From Triticum aestivum (Eukaryota > Streptophyta > Magnoliopsida > Poales > Poaceae), in the NCBI RefSeq assembly GCF_018294505.1, contig NC_057807.1, forward strand, positions 269,557,369 through 269,621,368: a stretch of 64,000 nucleotides of DNA, written 5' to 3'. Both the position numbers and the translations under genes were made by a program. This document shows, in pieces, positions 45,221 to 57,190 of this stretch. Position 1 is the stretch's first letter; each line of letters starts with the position of its first letter. The notes beneath the pieces were generated by a model. That model was not told where the DNA came from. It ran no database searches and was given only the letters and a program-made list of their open reading frames with translations.

Positions 45221-48200
45221 AAATTAAATTGGGACCAAAAAATACTACAAAGCCACCAGTGGACCGTCTGTCATCCAGACAGCCTGCCCAATCAGAATCT
45301 GAAAAAGCACTCAAAAGTGTAGATGATGACTTACTGAAATTCAGCCCAATATTGAGAGTATTCTTGATATATCGAACTATACGCTTTGCAGCAGTCCAGT
45401 GAACTGTGGTAGGTGCATGAAGAAACTGACAGACCTTATTAACAGCAAAGGAGATATCAGGCCGTGTAAGTGTCAAATATTGAAGCGCACCTACCAGACT
45501 CCTGTATCTTGTGCTGTCATCTTGGCCCAAAGGCTGCCCTTCTGTAAGGGATAATTTTTCTGAGCTCGATAGTGGAGTAGGTGAGGGTTTACACCCTTGC
45601 AAACCAGCCTTTTTTACCAGATCTGTTGCATACTTTTCCTGAGAGAGATGAAGACCATTATCATGTTTCTTCACTTCTATCCCTAGGAAATAATGTAAGT
45701 CTCCAAGGTCCTTGAGAGCAAATTCTGCACTTAGATCTTTCAACAAGCCTGTGATAGCCTCATTAGATGAACTTGTGACAATAATATCATCAACATAGAT
45801 GAGAACAAATATATGAGTGTTGCACTTGTTGTAAATGAACAAAGAGGTATCAGACTTTGAAGGTATGAAACCAAGTGCTTGCATTTTGTGACTCAACCGT
45901 GAGTACCTTGCTCGAGGAGCCTGCTTCAATCCATATAAGGCTTTGTCAAGTTTACATACATGAGAAGGTGCATTCTTGTTTTCAAACCCAGGAGGTTGTT
46001 TCATGTACACTTCCTCTTCCAGAACACCATGCAAAAACGCGTTCTGAACATCTAGCTGTCTAAGGCTCCATCCCCTGGAAACAACAACGGATAACACAAG
46101 ACGGATAGTGGCAGCTTTTACAACTGGACTAAAAGTATCATCATAGTCTATGCCATATCGTTGTTTAAAACCTTTTGCTACAAGTCTTACTTTGTAACGA
46201 TCAATAGTGCCATCAGATTTTCTCTTAATCCTAAAAACCCACTTGCAGTCAATAAGGTTTTTACCTTTCCATGGAGGAACCAAGTGCCATGTGTTGTTCC
46301 TCTTTAAGGCCATGTATTCTTCTTTCATTGCTTGTTTCCAATTTTCATCACCAAGAGCTTCGTCAAGTGAATATGGTTCACCTGGTTCACCTGTGGAGCA
46401 GATCATACCAAATTTTGACATGCGTTTGTAATTTACTGGATGTATTACCCCCTGTTGGAGACGAGTGCGTCGTGACGTAGTTGGCTCCGGCACAGAAGAT
46501 CCCGTGGGTGCTGCAGATGCTGATCCCGGAGCGGATTCTGTGGGATCCACAGCAGCCGCACCAGAAGCAGAGGCCGGATCCTCTGTGCGCGGAGGCGAGG
46601 CAGCGTCAGGGGGCGAAGACACACGCGCCACAGAAGATCCCGCTGGACAGGGCTCGTCCCGCAGCAATGATGGCGCTGGTCCCCCGCGTGCACCAGGTGT
46701 GGGGCTCGTTGGGCCCGAACCAGTTGGCCGACGCAGATCCCGCCGCTTGTAGCAGACGGGCTGAGGCGGAAAGCGACCGCCCGTGGGCCCTGGCGAGTGC
46801 GGGCCGACGCCTCCAGCCGCGGGCTGCCGCGTGGCGCAGGCGGGGCCACCTGCTGGCGCGCGGTCGGGCGCAGGGGGAGAAGCGGAGGGCTCGGGCGCGG
46901 AATCTGAGGGAGATCCGCCTGACCGAGCTGCAGGCGGCGATCCCGGAGCGGATCCTGCTGGCAGGTCTGCCGCGCCTGCAGGCTCCGATCCCGAGGGAGA
47001 TTTGCTCCCCAAATCCTGGCACATGAAATATGGCCCTGTTGGGCGATTTTCTTCATTATTTTCGACTCCGTTTTCTTCAATGTAGTTTCCTGTATCACAC
47101 AACTCATGCAACGTGGTGAGAGGGTTAGTCACAGTAGTATCATCAGAATTATACTCCCCATTGGCAAAGCCGGTTAGATTTGGAGGCAAAAGAAGAATTT
47201 CTTTCCGAAGTAAAGCACCGGCGTTTGGGTGTAAATCAGCAAAGGGAAACTTGGTTTCATCGAATACAACATCACGGGATATGTAAACTCGACCAGTAGA
47301 GACATCTAGACATTTGGCCCCTTTGTGTTGAGAGCTATATCCGAGAAAAACACACTGTTTTGAGCGAAACATGAGCTTGCGAGAATTGTAGGGTCGAAGA
47401 TTAGGCCAACAGGCACATCCAAAAACACGAAGTGATGTGTAGTCGGGTTTGACATGAAGAAGTCGCTCGGTGGGTGTGTCATTGTTGATAACTCGACTAG
47501 GAAGCATGTTGATAATGTGAACTGCCGTGAGAAAAGCTTCGTCCCAAAATTTGAGGGGCATAGAAGCGCCGGCAAGAAGAGCTAGACCAACCTCAACTAT
47601 GTGCCTATGTTTGCATTCGGCCGATCCATTTTGTTGGTGAACGTGAGGGCATGACACATGATGGGATATGCCGAGGGTTTGAAAGAAGGAGTTGAGCTTC
47701 TCATACTCCCCCCCCCCAGTCGGATTGGACAGCGATGATTTTGCTGTCAAACTTGCATTCTACAAGTGCTTGAAAATTTTTGAACACTTGAAAAACATCG
47801 GATCTTTTCTTGAGAAGGTAAATCCAAGAAAATTTGCTATAGTTATCAATGAAGCTAACATAGTATGTGTGTCGACCAACCGAGGTGGGAGCAGGACCCC
47901 AAACATCAGAGAATATTAATTGCAATGGTTGAGTGGAAACACTAGTAGATATAGGGTAAGGTAATTGATGACATTTTGCTCTTTGGCAAGAATCACAAAT
48001 AGTTTCAAGATTCCGCTCACCAACAAACGGGAGCTTATTTTTTCTAAGCAAACGTTCAACTAAAGAAAAAGATGCATGTCCTAAACGATCGTGCCATCGT
48101 GTGGACGAAAGCTTGATAGCACCACAAGCTTGTTTATTTGATCTTCTAAACTCCGGAATCAACGGGTAAAGCCCTCGAACACATCTACCTCGATAGAGAA

Positions 48201-49530
48201 CTTTCTTCGTGGCCTGATCCTTGATCAAAAAGAAGAAAGGATGGAATTCAATGAATACATGATTATCAATGGTAATGCGATGAACGGAGAGAAGATTTTT
48301 GTTGGCACTAGGGACATGCAAAAATTTTCTAAGGTGAATCTTGCGAGAAGGGGTATGTATAACCGAATGACCTATGTGATTTATCCTCATACCTGCACCA
48401 CTTGCCGTGTGAATTTGGTCTTTGCCATGATATTTTTCACGAAGAGTCACCTTCTCAAGTTCTCCCGTGAGGTGGTTGGTAGCACCACTGTCAAGATACC
48501 AATTGGTATCAACACCATATGACCCGTCAGCGGCAGCAGCTACCTTGTCATCTTCATCAGAGGAGGCATCGTCTTCATCAAAACGATACCAACAGTCCTT
48601 GGCCGTGTGGCCCGGCTTGCCGCAAATCTGGCAGCGTACTGCATCAGGACATGATCTGCCCGAGCCACCACCGCTGCCACCCCCGCCGCAACGGCCCCTG
48701 TTGTTGGCGAAGTTGGGACGTCCGCCGCGAGAGGAGTTGCTGGAGCTGCCACCACCTTGCTTGCCCTTGTGTCGGGGAGGACCGCGAGAGCGCGAGGAGT
48801 ACCCGCCGCACCCGCGAGTGGCGGCGTTGGCCGAAGACTTGAAGCCACCGCCGGTGTTGTGAAACTGTGCCACACGCTGATCGAAGTTGCTCAGCATGGA
48901 GTACAACTCGTCGATGGAGACCGGCGTGACACGGGCGTCGAGGGCGGAGACGAGAGGTTGGTAGTCCATGTCCAGCCCATGCAGCAGGTAGGAGATGAGC
49001 TCATCGTCCTGGATGGGCTTGCCAGCCGCGGCGAGTTCATCCGCAAGGCCACGCATATGAGCGTAGTATGCAGCAACCGATTGGGTGCCCTTCTGTGCAT
49101 TGATCAAGGTAGTACGAATATTGTTTACACGGCTCAAAGATTGAGAGGAAAACATGCCTGCAAGCGCCACCCAGAGGGCGTGCGCGGTGGTGACCGTGGT
49201 CACCGCGATCAGCACTTCCTTGGAGAGGTTGTTGAGGAGGTAGCCGAGCACTTGTTGATCTTCCCTCACCCAGATGGGATGGAGAGGATTGGGCGTCGAC
49301 GACTCCTTGCCGTCCTTGTCCTTGGTGACGAGGAGGCGGGTGGGTTCCGGCATCGTTCCGTCGACGTAGCCGAAGAGCCCAGCTCCCCTTAGCTGCGGCA
49401 TAACCTGAGTTCGCCACAGGACGTAGTTCGTCCGGGAGAGCTTCTCCGTGACCTGACCGAGATTGCTTGGGGTGGCGCTGGAGGAAGACATGGCTTGGGA
49501 CTATGGAGCAGCTAGGGTTTGGAAGAGGAG

Positions 49531-49543
49531 GCTCTGTATACCA
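49531..49543 (-). other. Primer-binding site of the short-LTR Copia element
   Basis: The minus strand reads TGGTATACAGAGC immediately after the LTR, one base (A) longer than the usual TGGTATCAGAGC initiator-Met site. It fixes the orientation of the element. Confidence 0.75.
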
Positions 49544-49773
49544 TGTGCAAATAGGCGAAAGCGTCTTACCCATCATGGGAGCGCTGCTGCGTGTTATATA
49601 GGCCAGGGGCGCACCTCCATGGATAGCGCATACAACAGTTTAGATTACAATCTTGGGAAGAAAGAAAGAGGTAGAGATAAGAATTCTAGTTAAGATAAAC
49701 CTCCTTCCTAACTACCTAACACATGTGCGCAAGTAATGTAATCCTCCTGCTACGCTACAACTTGTGTTTAACA
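49544..49773 (-). repeat. 5' LTR of the short-LTR Copia element
   Basis: It is 230 bases and matches 43111-43339. The minus strand has a TATATAAC stretch near 49594-49601 that could serve as its TATA box. Confidence 0.9.
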
Positions 49774-52700
49774 GACCTCTTCCAACGAGTCATTGACCAT
49801 CGGCAGAAACTTGTTGCAACAACACGGCACAACACAGTAACCACAAGAGTGTCGACGACCTCTTCCAACGAATCATGTTTGTCCTGCACACATACCTAGC
49901 AACAGTAGGAAAAATGGTGCTCAGTTCTCAAACTGGAAGTAAAACAGCTCCAAAAAGGAGAAGGAAGAATTTCTGAAGAACTTGGTCGTGTGCAGATAAA
50001 TCTGAGCAGTCACCACTCATCCACCAATATACTGCTTTTTATTCTGTCATTCCAAAAACACTGAAGTCTTTGTTGAGAGACATACCTTTTAATGCCCCAG
50101 AAACTCACTCTGCAGTCTGTACCTGCACCGTCAATTGACAGACATTAGTCGCCATCTTTGGTCTATCAACATAAAGGCCCGGACTGGGAGTTGAACCCTG
50201 TTTATCCCCAACTGGACCCTAACAGATAGCCTCAGGAGGAAGGATACAAGGCCCTTGAAAGTGATTCGTACAATTGTGAAGGATAAAGTCACCATCAAGT
50301 ATTCAATTGGCTCTTTACTAGATAGGTGATATAACAAGAAGATCCAAAGACCCAAACATTGTTGTGCATGGACCTTTGACTTGAAAAGAACTGCAGGCAA
50401 CTTAACAAAACTTTCCAGTCCAGTTCGGTAAAACCTATCTTTAATTTAATTTACACTACTGAAAGCTTGCATGAGGTGACTACACTCATTTTGTGTTTTT
50501 TCCCACTAATTCCAGTTTATTTTGTCAAGGACAAGTTATGCTTTTAATAAGGTGAAAAATCAATACTATACATGCATAGCTATTCAAGAAATTACAACCA
50601 TCTGGCCCCTAATTACACAAGAAACTACTATGTCTACAAGGCCATGAGGTGAGATCCAAATATCCCTATCAGTGTAATAATCACCAATTAGAGTAGTTGC
50701 TACATGGTGGGCCTGGTATTGCCTCAATTTAGGGAAATCTATACGGAGGGAACATTGCACATACACCTGACACTTGATGACTTAATTAGACTAATACCTG
50801 TAGAGAATAAAATTATAAAAAAATCAACCATTACAAATCCTTCATTCTGCAAGACCAGATTAGTTTGACCTAGTGGCATCATCATTTGAATGCTTAAAAC
50901 AGTTCCAAACTAATTAACCTATGATTAAAGGTGAAATGGCTTGGAGAACTGGAAAAAATATCCTGTTATTCAAAAAAAAACTCTGGCTCCAACTAAACTT
51001 GTGCAAAAAACAAATATTTTTCTTTGAAATGGATGCAGACGAGGGTGCCAAAAGGGGGGCAAGATCAAGCAAATGGACCAACTAAGACGAATCATGCCAA
51101 ACAAGACTACTCTAAAACAAAATACAGATGCAGTTGCTGATACAAATGAAAAGAGCATGGGATACAGATGACAAGAGAACAGCCTGCAGTGTTTTAGGTC
51201 GAAAGGTTGTCTCAACAAGGACACCCTTGGGTAGTGCTTTAACTTGCTCATATCTTAGTTCACATGAAAGTACTAGTCTTCCACATAATCATCACAAAGA
51301 GTTACCTCCCAACTACTAACCAAAGCAGCACTGAAAGGACCACCTCAGCCATCCAATTCTTTTGCTTTGCAGCGAGACCATCACAGATAAACTGCCTCCA
51401 GTTAAATCTTTAATAGTCATGTTAATAGCACCTTCTGTTATGACTTATGAGAACGTATAGATGCCCTTCGTTTCAGTAAATGTAATCAAGCTCAACGTAC
51501 ATCCATGAAGTGCAAAGGGCTCCACATACCAGTGCATTTAGATAATTCACCTACCCGATGGAACTAGCAAATCTCAAAATTACAGTAAGCAACCCTTGTA
51601 TCTGGAGTTGCAGGATCTTTGAGTGTACAAGAAACGACAAAAGTGGAAAATATATGCAAGTAGAAGATAACCATAAAGATCCTTTAAAAGGGAGATAGAT
51701 ACAAATGGAATCTGCAACCGCTATGATAGGCATGTATGTATTTCAAGACTACTAACCAAACTAATGAATATGCAGAAGAACATATGGCATACTTGCTTCT
51801 TAGTAGTTACTAGTTAGGATCAGCATTTAGCTCAAAAAGGCATTACAATTTGCAGAAAAATTGCAGCTTTCTGTTAACCTACTAATAATGCATTTACTTC
51901 AGTCATTACATGTTCATTGTAAAAAAATCATCTACATATTGTTCTCAGGATGCTTCTATTTTAGAAATGTAATTAGGTAACTCAGCAACAATATGTTTAA
52001 ACAACAAATTAAAATAAAATAATATCACCCTCGTAATCTTATTCTATTTGTCACGTCATAGGCGCATCCACGTCTATTGTAGACAATTTTGTAACCACCT
52101 ACTAAATGCAGATTTTCCCCACCAGCACGCTATCAATAGCCTTGATATGGTGTTTAAGAGGCTATGAAACATGCCACATTGCCTGCTATCTGTTCCAGCT
52201 AACGTGTCAAGGCCCTATGTCATAGCAAAGAACTAGACTTAGATATTGATCCACTTGCCACAAATTAGCGCATAAAATTCAAGCTAAAAAAAGTAGCACT
52301 GTCAGCCTGTTAGAAACATTAATATCAATTCATCATTGCAGACCCATCAGTTGATTGTACATTTCAAGAAATAAGAAGTCTGGAATGTGTGGCTATCATC
52401 TGCCAGTTATGTGGAGTCTCAGAAGCTGTCACGAAGCGGTAGTAACATCAGTTCCCACTTCCCAGACTTCTCTATGAGATTAAGGATAAGAAAGTCAATA
52501 TTCCTTCGATTTACAAGAATTGTAGTCAGTGCATGCAAACCAAAACTGGTTATTTTCCACGCCCTTCTCTCAAAAAAGCACACCTTGCTTGTCTGGAAAC
52601 CATCAGCACATTAACCTTTCAAGAACTGAACAAGCAATCTCAGAATTACATCGACTTGAATTGAAATTAGCTTTAAATGATAGTGTGCCTAGGGGTTGAA

Positions 52701-55375
52701 CAGATGTTAAGATCATTTTTGCATCTCACAGTGAAAACAGGGGAAACTGTAACCAAAAAATTAGTAACTCGAGAATTGTTTTTCACCAACATAAGCAAAA
52801 TTAGTGTCATCAATGTCCTAACTGATTGGTTTAATTATTGATTGATTCATTTATCAAGAAAGATGGAGTTGACTTCTGTTATAGACTACCAGCCAATGGG
52901 CAACTCCATTAAGACTTCTGATGTATGATTTTAAGTTAACAACCATTGCACTCTGAAAGCCAAGAGGAAGTTGTTTTATGCTCAGCCTAGTTGTGCTTTA
53001 AAGTTAACCATCAATTTGTACTTCTATACGTCTGGAAATCAAGGTAAATACTTGATGAGGTTTCCCTCCAGAAAAAGGTAAGGAGGTACTGTTGTCTGTT
53101 GCAGTATGGGCTAACCTTGCAATGCCAGCACGATCATGACTTATTTGCAGCATTATGTAACCCGTCAATCAAATTTAAAAGGGTAGCATCACACTAATAA
53201 CTATTCCAGTTGCAAGGAATTGGGATGGGTCCACCAGTTGATTGCAATTCCATAAAGCTGATAAAAGTATCAAATTGCACAATGAATTATGCGGTTCAGT
53301 GATTGAGAACGACCAGCTTAACCTGAAGAAGCCCAGCATGTCAAACAACACAAAAAACCATAGGCAGCTTGCAACATGTGGATATATTTTGTCGAAACAG
53401 ACTTTTCTGATTGATGCAAACTAAGTAGCACAGACAGTACAAAGTTCCCTTCAAGATGTGGTCTAAGACTGCTTACCGTTTCCAATCAGATGGACACCAT
53501 CTGATATACTGATAGCAACCCAGGGTAACAGTGCACAGTACATCATTTGATGTCTTTGTCAGTCAAGACTTCAACTCTCCATATGTGGCATGTGTACCCA
53601 TCAAACTTAGCTAAGCGGTTGGCAACATCCATCAACCTTCGTCAAGACTCTGTTTTGCACCTAGAACAGGAAAATGTGGAGAGAAAATTCTTGGAGGGGG
53701 CATTTTTGTGCCAAGAAAACTGTAAATAGAAGTCTAAAATTCACCTAACAATATACTGCCCTGTAAAATTTATGATACCGTTGTGTACAGATGATTGGGA
53801 AGAAATGTGCAGTGATTGATTTGAGAAGGACTGTGCAGCGATGGTTTGGATGAAATATTTCGCTTCTAACAAACCAAGACGGAGCAGCTGTGTGGAAAGA
53901 AGACAAACTAACATTAAACTATGGGAGATAGAGAAACGTGGGCCTGTTTATCAGGTTTCCTGCAATCCCGCTCAATGAATTGGCCCACGAGTGATACAAT
54001 CTTCCGCGGCCCACCATGACTGCATTCTACAACATGCCAACGGTATCCTCAAGGAATTCTATCTCATTAAACTATGGTGGGGACTGTATGTAGAACTGCC
54101 AAAGTGTAAAGTAGCAGAACCTACCTGCACAAGGAATGTAGTACAAATGATTCCTTAGGAAAAATCCTATAGGATTCAATCCTACAAATAAAACAACCAA
54201 TATAGGAAAAAGGCCTAACAATTCTAATCCTCCAAAAATCCTATGCAATTCCTTTGAATCAAAGGAGCCCCGGGGAGGTGTCCCTAAACGGCCACTATGA
54301 TCTGGACAAGAAAAGGTGGGACAGGAACAGAGGAATAGCAGTGACTAGTCCTGATGATCTACCACAAACAAATGTCAAGCATAGACCTACAGAATGTTAG
54401 CATGGGTTGGATCTGTGCACGGACAGTGTCCTTATACTAACTTGATAGATGAAAGATTACTGACAAACAACCATGTGTTGACATCTCGGCACTCATCAAA
54501 GATCTATGAGTTTGTCTGGTTCAAGATACAACCATGATTTTCTGACAACACACTAAGGATTTCTATCAACAGTATATGAGCACATGAATTAATCAAATCA
54601 CTGTAACAATATCACAAATCAGCCAACAGGGCCTCTTAAGTCACACAAATTGCAAGTTAGATGTCTTGTAAAGTACCCTATGACACTTGTTCTTTCAGAG
54701 TTCAGACTAAATACATGTTCAGAACATTTGGGCAGAAAAATGCAGTTCATCCATAGCCCTGTGAACGACATGATAAATTGGCCCTCTGTAACAGAAGTCC
54801 TGTTCAAAATTGCTTGCTCTCATTGTAAGAATGGTATTAAACTTTGTAAGAATGATCTCAAGTAGCTAAGCTAAAAATTGTTTACAAACATCAATTCTGT
54901 CAGGTAAACAATGGCAACATAGAGTAGAGTAACGTGAGTTATTTGCACACTAAAAACTTGAAACAACTTTATTGATACAGACACGAATACAACATTATCC
55001 TAGAATAAAAGCTGCATGCTTATGCAAGTACAGATACAAACATCCATTCTATCAGGTAGAGAAACCAGTAAGCAAGTGTACCTTGCCCATTGTAGGTCAG
55101 AATCAGGTTGGCATCTGAATCTGATATCCTTTGCTAATGGGGCAGTTGGAGAGTGGAACAGACTCTCCTCTATCACTAAAAACATGATTGCCAAGCAACG
55201 CAGTTGTTGCGAATTACAATGTTTGTCAGGCTGCTATCTGTAATTTGGTGAAAATATCAGGTGGACAACATGGCATGATCCTCAACCGGTCAACCTCCTT
55301 TATTTAGAGAGAGCAAGCCTCAGGTATCCCGCCTTGGGAATGAAAGAATCATCAGCATGGGGCAAGCACATGGCA
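49774..55375. other. Intergenic region between the Copia element and CDC45
   Basis: About 5.6 kb, AT-rich, with no open frame above 100 codons and no protein family recognised on either strand. GACCTCTTCCAACGA(G/A)TCAT occurs twice (49774 and 49857). A probable MITE is at 54140-54285. The right part holds the CDC45 3' UTR: a minus-strand AATAAA lies at 54968-54973, about 400 bases past the stop codon. Introns of a CDC45 3' UTR or an unannotated non-coding transcript cannot be excluded. Confidence 0.55.
54140..54285. mobile_element. Probable MITE-like repeat
   Basis: The text TAGGAAAAATCCTATAGGATTCAATCC ... AAATCCTATGCAATTCCTTTGAATCAAAGGAG has the AGGAAAATCCTATAGGATT-rich composition of a common grass miniature element, with partly self-complementary halves. 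Its ends and target duplication were not clear, so superfamily and limits are uncertain. Confidence 0.4.
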
Positions 55376-57190
55376 TCAAAGCTTCTCTGTTAACCTAATC
55401 ATGAAAGAACTGACAGCAACAACATCAAGAACAATCCATGATGACTCAAACATGTCATGGAAATAATCAGCACCGATCTCCTCTGCCGCTGACCTAAATG
55501 CGTTACCGAACGCGTTCCCCTGAACTGCCCCGAGCCTTGGCTTCCCACATACACCAATGACCAACACCTTCTCAGGCTCCCTTGCTAAGCAAGCACAGAT
55601 TAGTGGCTTCATCCTTGCACCCCTCTCCTTCAGTGCATCCATCAGGAAGAAACAGAACTTAGTAAGCGCCTGCGGGTGGCAAAGCTTAGCAGTGTCCACT
55701 GGATCATCAAGCTTGACCCACCGGAACTTCTTCGCACTCCTGATGAATCCACTCTTAGTGATGGCTGAGCTTCCCTGCCTCAGTATCGCCATCTGTATCT
55801 CAATTGCAGATTGCATTCCTTTTCGCAGCTGATCCACATTGCTCAGCGACAACGCAGAGTATGCAACCCAAAATTGCTCAGCAGCACAACACTCCTTTGA
55901 GTCCTTGGACTCAGCATTCAGGGATTCAAGCAAAGCTGTGACACCATACACAACATCCGCAGCAGACACCTTGGACCTGTAACCGTGCACCCTCAGGAAG
56001 CTCCGGTAGTAGAACTCAGTGAGCCCATACTCAGGCAGGAACCGATCAAACTCATCGCGCATCTTGCGCTTGACCTCCATGCTCATGTACTGGAACCTCT
56101 TCTGGCAGTCGGCGAGCGGGAACCCCATCCTCGCCAGGAGCAGCTTCAGCTTCTTCAGCCCGTTGTCGCTCCAGGTCTTGAGCTTGGTGGCGACATATGA
56201 GGAGCAGAGCATGGAGTCGAACAAACTCCACTCCCGCAGCAGCATCAGCCTTGGCTCGTCCTCATAGGCGATGCGGGAGGCCTCCGGCGCCCGGATCTTG
56301 GTTCCATCCTTTAGCGTGACCACCGACCCGAGGCCGGACGGGTCGAGGTTGCCGGATCCGTTGATGTGCTGCTCGAGCTCCATGACGGCGGCCTGGTAGC
56401 GCTCGTTGGTGATGCGCTCGTGGACGAACTGGTCGGTGAGGGAGACGCAGGCGAGCCAGAGGAGCTCGTTGGTGTTCCTGCGGAGCGTGTGGGCGAGCTC
56501 GTACATGAGGCACCCCGACGGCTTCCCGTGGAAGGTGCCGAGGCGGTAGTACTCCCTCCGCAGCTTGCCGAACAGCCTCTCCGGGTCGCCGTCCGCCTCC
56601 CCATCGTCCGAGAGCCGGCGCCTCTTCCTTCTCCCTCCCTCGGCGTCAGAATCGGAGTCAGAGGCGTCAGAGTCCTCGTCCTCCTCCGAGACACGGAGGT
56701 GCTCGTCGGCGTCCCCGTCGGCGGTGAGGTCGGAGGCGTTGGCGAGGGAGGAAACGTCGAAATCATAGGAGAGATCGGCGGTGTGCTCGTCGTCGGTGGT
56801 GAAGAGCACGACGACGCGGTCGTTGGCCGCAGCGAGGTTGTGGAGGTGGACGGGGCGATGGGAATCGACGACGAACGCGGTGGAGGCGGGGGGCAGGATG
56901 CCGCGGAGGTCGCGGTGCGCGCCCCAGTTGATGAGGAGCAAGCAGAGCGGCTGGGACGCGGAGAAGGAGGCGAGGAGGGTGGCGGCGGCGGCGGCGGAGG
57001 CGACGGGGTAGATGGAGAAGCGGATGGAGTCGGCGGAGAGGACGTGGGCGAGCGCCTTGAGCGCGCAGAGGGAGTCGGCGTCGGCCGCGGAAGGGAGGAT
57101 CAGCAGCGGGGAGGAGGCGGCCGCCGCGGCCGCGGCGGCGGCGGCGCGGAGGCGGGCGTAGAAGGAGTCGGCGCGGAGCTCCCGCACCAT
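55376..57190 (-). CDS. CDC45: CDC45, replication initiation/helicase cofactor
   Basis: Cdc45 joins MCM2-7 and GINS to form the CMG helicase that unwinds DNA at replication forks in the nucleus. The intronless frame of 604 residues (MVRELRADSFYARL...) is near the usual length for the family. The N-terminal RecJ/DHH-like fold shows LILPSAADADSLCALKAL (30-47) and VVDSHRPVHLHNL (107-119). Then come an acidic stretch with EEDEDSDASDSDSDAEGG (169-186) and the basic KRRR (189-192), a plausible nuclear signal. The conserved C-terminal half includes YRLGTFHGKPSGCLMYELAH and ends with SSWIVLDVVAVSSFMIRL. A poly-alanine run lies at 17-25. The frame is open 61 codons upstream to 57373, but MVREL is the conserved start. 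Expression in S phase is expected from family knowledge. Confidence 0.95.
   Translation of the reverse strand: MVRELRADSFYARLRAAAAAAAAAASSPLLILPSAADADSLCALKALAHVLSADSIRFSIYPVASAAAAATLLASFSASQPLCLLLINWGAHRDLRGILPPASTAFVVDSHRPVHLHNLAAANDRVVVLFTTDDEHTADLSYDFDVSSLANASDLTADGDADEHLRVSEEDEDSDASDSDSDAEGGRRKRRRLSDDGEADGDPERLFGKLRREYYRLGTFHGKPSGCLMYELAHTLRRNTNELLWLACVSLTDQFVHERITNERYQAAVMELEQHINGSGNLDPSGLGSVVTLKDGTKIRAPEASRIAYEDEPRLMLLREWSLFDSMLCSSYVATKLKTWSDNGLKKLKLLLARMGFPLADCQKRFQYMSMEVKRKMRDEFDRFLPEYGLTEFYYRSFLRVHGYRSKVSAADVVYGVTALLESLNAESKDSKECCAAEQFWVAYSALSLSNVDQLRKGMQSAIEIQMAILRQGSSAITKSGFIRSAKKFRWVKLDDPVDTAKLCHPQALTKFCFFLMDALKERGARMKPLICACLAREPEKVLVIGVCGKPRLGAVQGNAFGNAFRSAAEEIGADYFHDMFESSWIVLDVVAVSSFMIRLTEKL

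Larger units (their letters stand above)
43351..49491 (-). pseudogene. Copia gag-pol polyprotein (gag, protease, integrase, RT, RNase H)
   Basis: The start is at 49491 (MSSSSATPSNLGQ). The first section has gag, a CCHC knuckle at residues 287-300 (CQICGKPGHTAKDC), protease DSGAT at 334-338 and the integrase start with HDRLGHASFSLVERLL. A ten-base C-run (plus strand, 47708-47717) shifts the frame inside the integrase core. The second section (45129 to about 47700) continues integrase, then RT with [20 protein letters not shown] and [11 protein letters not shown], then RNase H. The Mutator-like element splits RNase H after VVFFGPNLI. The last part at 43351-43733 has [20 protein letters not shown] and ends the protein. 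Confidence 0.92.
43111..49773 (-). mobile_element. Ty1/Copia retrotransposon with short LTRs, nearly intact, disrupted by a MULE
   Basis: LTRs of 229 and 230 bases (43111-43339, 49544-49773) start TGTGCAAATAGGC and end GTGTTTAACA and differ at only a few positions. GACCT is duplicated at 43106-43110 and 49774-49778. The primer site lies at the right LTR, so the element is on the minus strand. Gag-pol covers almost the full interior and is broken only by one extra base in a C-run (plus strand) and by the Mutator-like element at 43734-45220. Few other lesions suggest a fairly recent insertion. Confidence 0.95.

Noticed and set aside
46465..47085. Plus-strand GC-rich frames within the Copia element
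   Set aside because: They lie opposite the proline/serine-rich linker of the Copia polyprotein and are compositional shadows.
48757..49392. Plus-strand frame of 211 codons opposite Copia gag
   Set aside because: It is antisense to a well-defined gag with CCHC knuckle, has no recognisable domain, and no promoter was seen.
52863..52909. Hairpin ATGGAGTTG ... CAACTCCAT
   Set aside because: Nine-base arms around a 29-base loop with no flanking duplication or repeat copies can occur by chance in 64 kb; it does not resemble a plant miRNA precursor.
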